Below, piece after piece: positions 61,564-64,000 of a stretch of DNA of 64,000 nt. The stretch covers positions 60,609,182 through 60,673,181 of the forward strand of contig OZ035963.1 in assembly GCA_964034945.1 (NCBI GenBank). Direction: 5' to 3'. Numbering within the stretch: position 1 is the stretch's first letter; each line of letters begins with the position of its first letter. This DNA is from Chrysopilus asiliformis (taxonomy: Eukaryota; Arthropoda; Insecta; Diptera; Rhagionidae). The position numbers and the translations under genes were made by a program. Below the pieces are notes generated by a model. It was not told the DNA's origin. It did not search any database and was given only the letters and a program-made list of their open reading frames with translations.

Positions 61564-63718
61564 TTTTTATACCCGTATGGTGAAACCAAAGGGTATATTA
61601 ACTTTGCTTTACCGTTTGTAACGCCAAGATCCCGTCATCACACACAAAAATGAATTACACCAGTGTGTTTAGAATGATAAAAAAAATTGAATTTTCCATG
61701 TCCGTCCGTCAGTCCGTCCGTCCGTCTGTCCGTCCGTCTGTCCGTCTGTCCGTCCGTCTGTCCGTCTGTCCGTCTGTCCGTCTGTCCGTCCGTCTGTCTG
61801 TGGCGCGGATTGCGGGCGCACGGATTGAGCTACAGACTTGAAATTTTGCACAGATTTTTGTAAAATGCGAGGCTAAGTTCGTTAATATGCAAAAATGGTC
61901 CATTAGTGGGGGGGGGGGGGGGGGGTACCCCCCATACGAACGGACACGGTTTTTGTAAATATCGCAAAACCGGTGCATCTCATCAAAAAATTCCAAGAAC
62001 AAAAGTTATTTAGGATATGATTCTACATAAAACTCCCATACATCAAAATCCGATTGGAATAAATTTTAAAAAATCTTGTTGGAAAGTGGAATTTTGGTAC
62101 AACTGTTCGAATTTTGATACGAATATCACCATCTCCAATGATTGCCAGATTGGCAATTATAGCTTTTGTTATGTTTGTGTAAGAGGCCGGTCAAAAAATA
62201 CGTCGCAAACGGAGATAAATGTGTCCTACAAAAAATTGTTATATTTGAGACAGTGGACTTTTTTGTAATGATAGAGAGAATTAAAAATAGGAGGAATTTA
62301 TCCTAGAATTTTGGGAAAATTTTCTATTTTTGGGCAAGAATTCTCTCTTTTGGAGTCATTACAAAAAATCTCATTGCTTCGTATATTATATTTTTTTTGT
62401 AGGAATCTGTCCTATTATTAAAGGAGTAGCCTTTCTAAAAAAATCATAGATTGTTTTCCAATCTGTTACATAAGAGCCTCTCTGCAAATGTGATTTAATT
62501 CTATTTAACAATTTTCACGTGATCACAGCAACAGAGGGCTAAAAATTGAAAAAAAAATGGTTGGTTTTTATTCATAAACTAGATCAAGTAATAATCGGGA
62601 ATTTTAAAGTGTTTAGAAAATGCCAGATGCAAAATTCGGTTAAAATTTCTTTGAAAAAACATTTTGAATTTCATTAGTATTATGAAGCAAATTATCATAA
62701 AAATAAATTGCAGTTTTTGGTTACTTTTTCTCACACAAGAGCTTTAACCGATTAGATTGAAATTTTCATTGTAAGGTCTACAAGATGTTTTCAAAAATTC
62801 AGAATGTTTTTTTTTGGATTTTTGAAATTTGATAATTGTGATGTAAGAACATAGTTTTTTTCAGATTTTCCGTCACATAACAAAAACCATCAACCACTTG
62901 TAAATATGCAAAAAATTAGTATTAAAATTACATAAAAAATCTTGTAATTATCGACTGCCAACAATTTTGTAATACGAATAATCACTCTGTAAAATTGGCG
63001 CGCAATTAGAACAGCATTCCGCTGTTTAGGAAATTATACCTGAATAAATGACACACAATTATTTAATTGTAATAAAATTATGAATTTTAATTATCGACAT
63101 TAATTGGTATGTTTTATTTATTTAGATTTTTAAAAGTGGAATTTACGTACATAAATCGATATTCAATTTAAAAATTCCAATAAGATCGGATTAAAAGAAA
63201 ACTTTTTAATCGGAAATTATTATTTTGATCTCTACATTGTTGAAAATTGTAGAAATTAGAAAGGAAATAATAAACTTGGTTATTTTTTTAGAGGAAATAA
63301 GTGACGCTAGGGCTAGCAAAGTAGAATTGGTTTTTTAAACAAGACTTGCATGTTTTTAGGCTAAAAACTTCATATTTATAATGTCCGAATGCGGAACGCA
63401 AAAAATGGGCTTTTATTTAAAAAAATGTAGTAAACATAACAAAAGCTATAATTGCCAGTCCATTTTTGCCCATTAACGAACTTAGCCTCGCATTTTACGA
63501 AAAACGAATCTGCGCAAAATTTCAAGTATCTAGCTCAATCCGTGCGCCCGCAATCCGCGCCACAGACGGACGGACAGACGGACTTGCAAAAATTAAATAT
63601 TTTTATCATTCTAAACACACTGGTGTAATTCATTTTTGTGTGTGATAACGGGATCTTGGCGTTACAAACGGTAAGGCAAAGTTAGTATACCCTTTGGTTT
63701 CACCATACGGGTATAAAA
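61564..63718. mobile_element. 2.15-kb foldback element with tandem repeats in its arms
   Basis: Arms at 61564-61905 and 63455-63718 are inverted copies: TTTTTATACCCGTATGGTG / CACCATACGGGTATAAAAA at the ends, then AAGGGTATA, GTTTGTAACGCCAAGATCCC, AATGAATTACACCAGTGTGT and GATTGCGGGCGCACGGATTG. The left arm carries about 110 bp of CCGTCCGTCTGT repeats at 61698-61803; the right arm keeps only a short GACGGACGGACAGACGG piece. A G-run of about 20 sits at 61906-61925. The 1.5-kb middle has no ORF. Confidence 0.82.
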
Positions 63719-64000
63719 ATGGAAAAAATAATTTCGCCCAACTGTAGATCCAGCTTTGGGTGGGGCACAGGATCCAAACGAATGATAAAATATGAAGTAA
63801 CTAGCTTGCATACCCTTTGTTGCCGGGTTAAGTTTTTCCAATTTTTTTTTTGATGGTCTATGTTGGAGCTAAACTTTAGGCCAATCGGCTCGGTAGTTTC
63901 CCCGCGAAAGGGTAACATAGAGGAAGAGCTAAGTTTCGAGATCACTTTACCCCCTACCCTTACTCCCCCCCACCACTCGGGTTACTTTTTAATGGGTCTA

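Larger units (their letters stand above)
47123..64000. other. Gene-poor, repeat-rich region
   Basis: Apart from the probable SV2-like leader exon (47123-47304) I find no supported gene in nearly 17 kb. It is filled with the foldback and MITE elements listed separately, low-complexity tracts, and AT-rich sequence. Longer frames here lie in simple repeats, inside foldback stems or lack any recognisable domain. Confidence 0.6.

Noticed and set aside
61650..62002. ORFs rich in SVRPSVR or TDGQTDRR on either strand
   Set aside because: They are translations of the CCGT/CTGT tandem repeat in a transposon arm.

Overview
The window is animal nuclear DNA, most likely from an insect. It is AT-rich, its genes are split by GT-AG introns (several only 45-60 bp long), and it is crowded with short inverted-repeat (MITE/foldback) elements. 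The encoded proteins are eukaryotic housekeeping and regulatory proteins with insect-like spacing. I cannot name the species; a dipteran or beetle would fit, but that is inference.

Layout. 1-6.9 kb is intergenic, with at least four inverted-repeat elements. 6.9-9.6 kb (minus) is the trimethylguanosine synthase Tgs1 (7 coding exons, 560 aa). 9.8-12.0 kb (minus) is a 684-aa protein with WD40-like features, candidate Pol I factor TAF1C. 14.7-29.6 kb (minus) is a Ube2q-type ubiquitin-conjugating enzyme (8 coding exons, 380 aa). Its introns hold a Mutator-like MITE nested inside an older TIR-bounded insertion, a broken Myb/SANT ORF, an ~800 bp satellite with an 11-bp unit, a decayed non-LTR retrotransposon and a foldback element. 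32.2-32.9 kb (minus) is Tim29, and 33.3-34.5 kb (plus) is a U11-48K-like minor-spliceosome protein; the two are divergent, with starts 407 bp apart. 36.7-38.4 kb (minus) is a 250-aa Myb/SANT-like (zeste/MSANTD type) DNA-binding protein. 41.0-42.2 kb (plus) is ribosomal protein L17. 44.3-47.1 kb (minus) is an SV2-like MFS transporter with a 14-nt microexon. 47.3-64 kb is a gene desert of repeats.

The genes do not form one pathway. Tgs1 (snRNA cap hypermethylation) and the U11-48K-like protein (U12-type 5' splice-site recognition) both act in snRNP biology. RpL17 and the TAF1C candidate both concern ribosomes. I reconstructed the exon chains by hand: every junction keeps phase and nearly every boundary is GT/AG, but none has been checked against transcripts.

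Most notable observations: the U11-48K-like protein has no CHHC zinc finger and no room for one; a foldback family has two copies whose stems match within a copy but differ between copies; a MULE-type foldback has a perfect 9-bp target duplication; three unrelated MITE families are bounded by TTAA; and a 2.15-kb foldback element carries CCGT/CTGT repeats inside its arms. I see no clearly new biochemical system. The novelty here lies in the mobile-element structures and in the unusual U11-48K.
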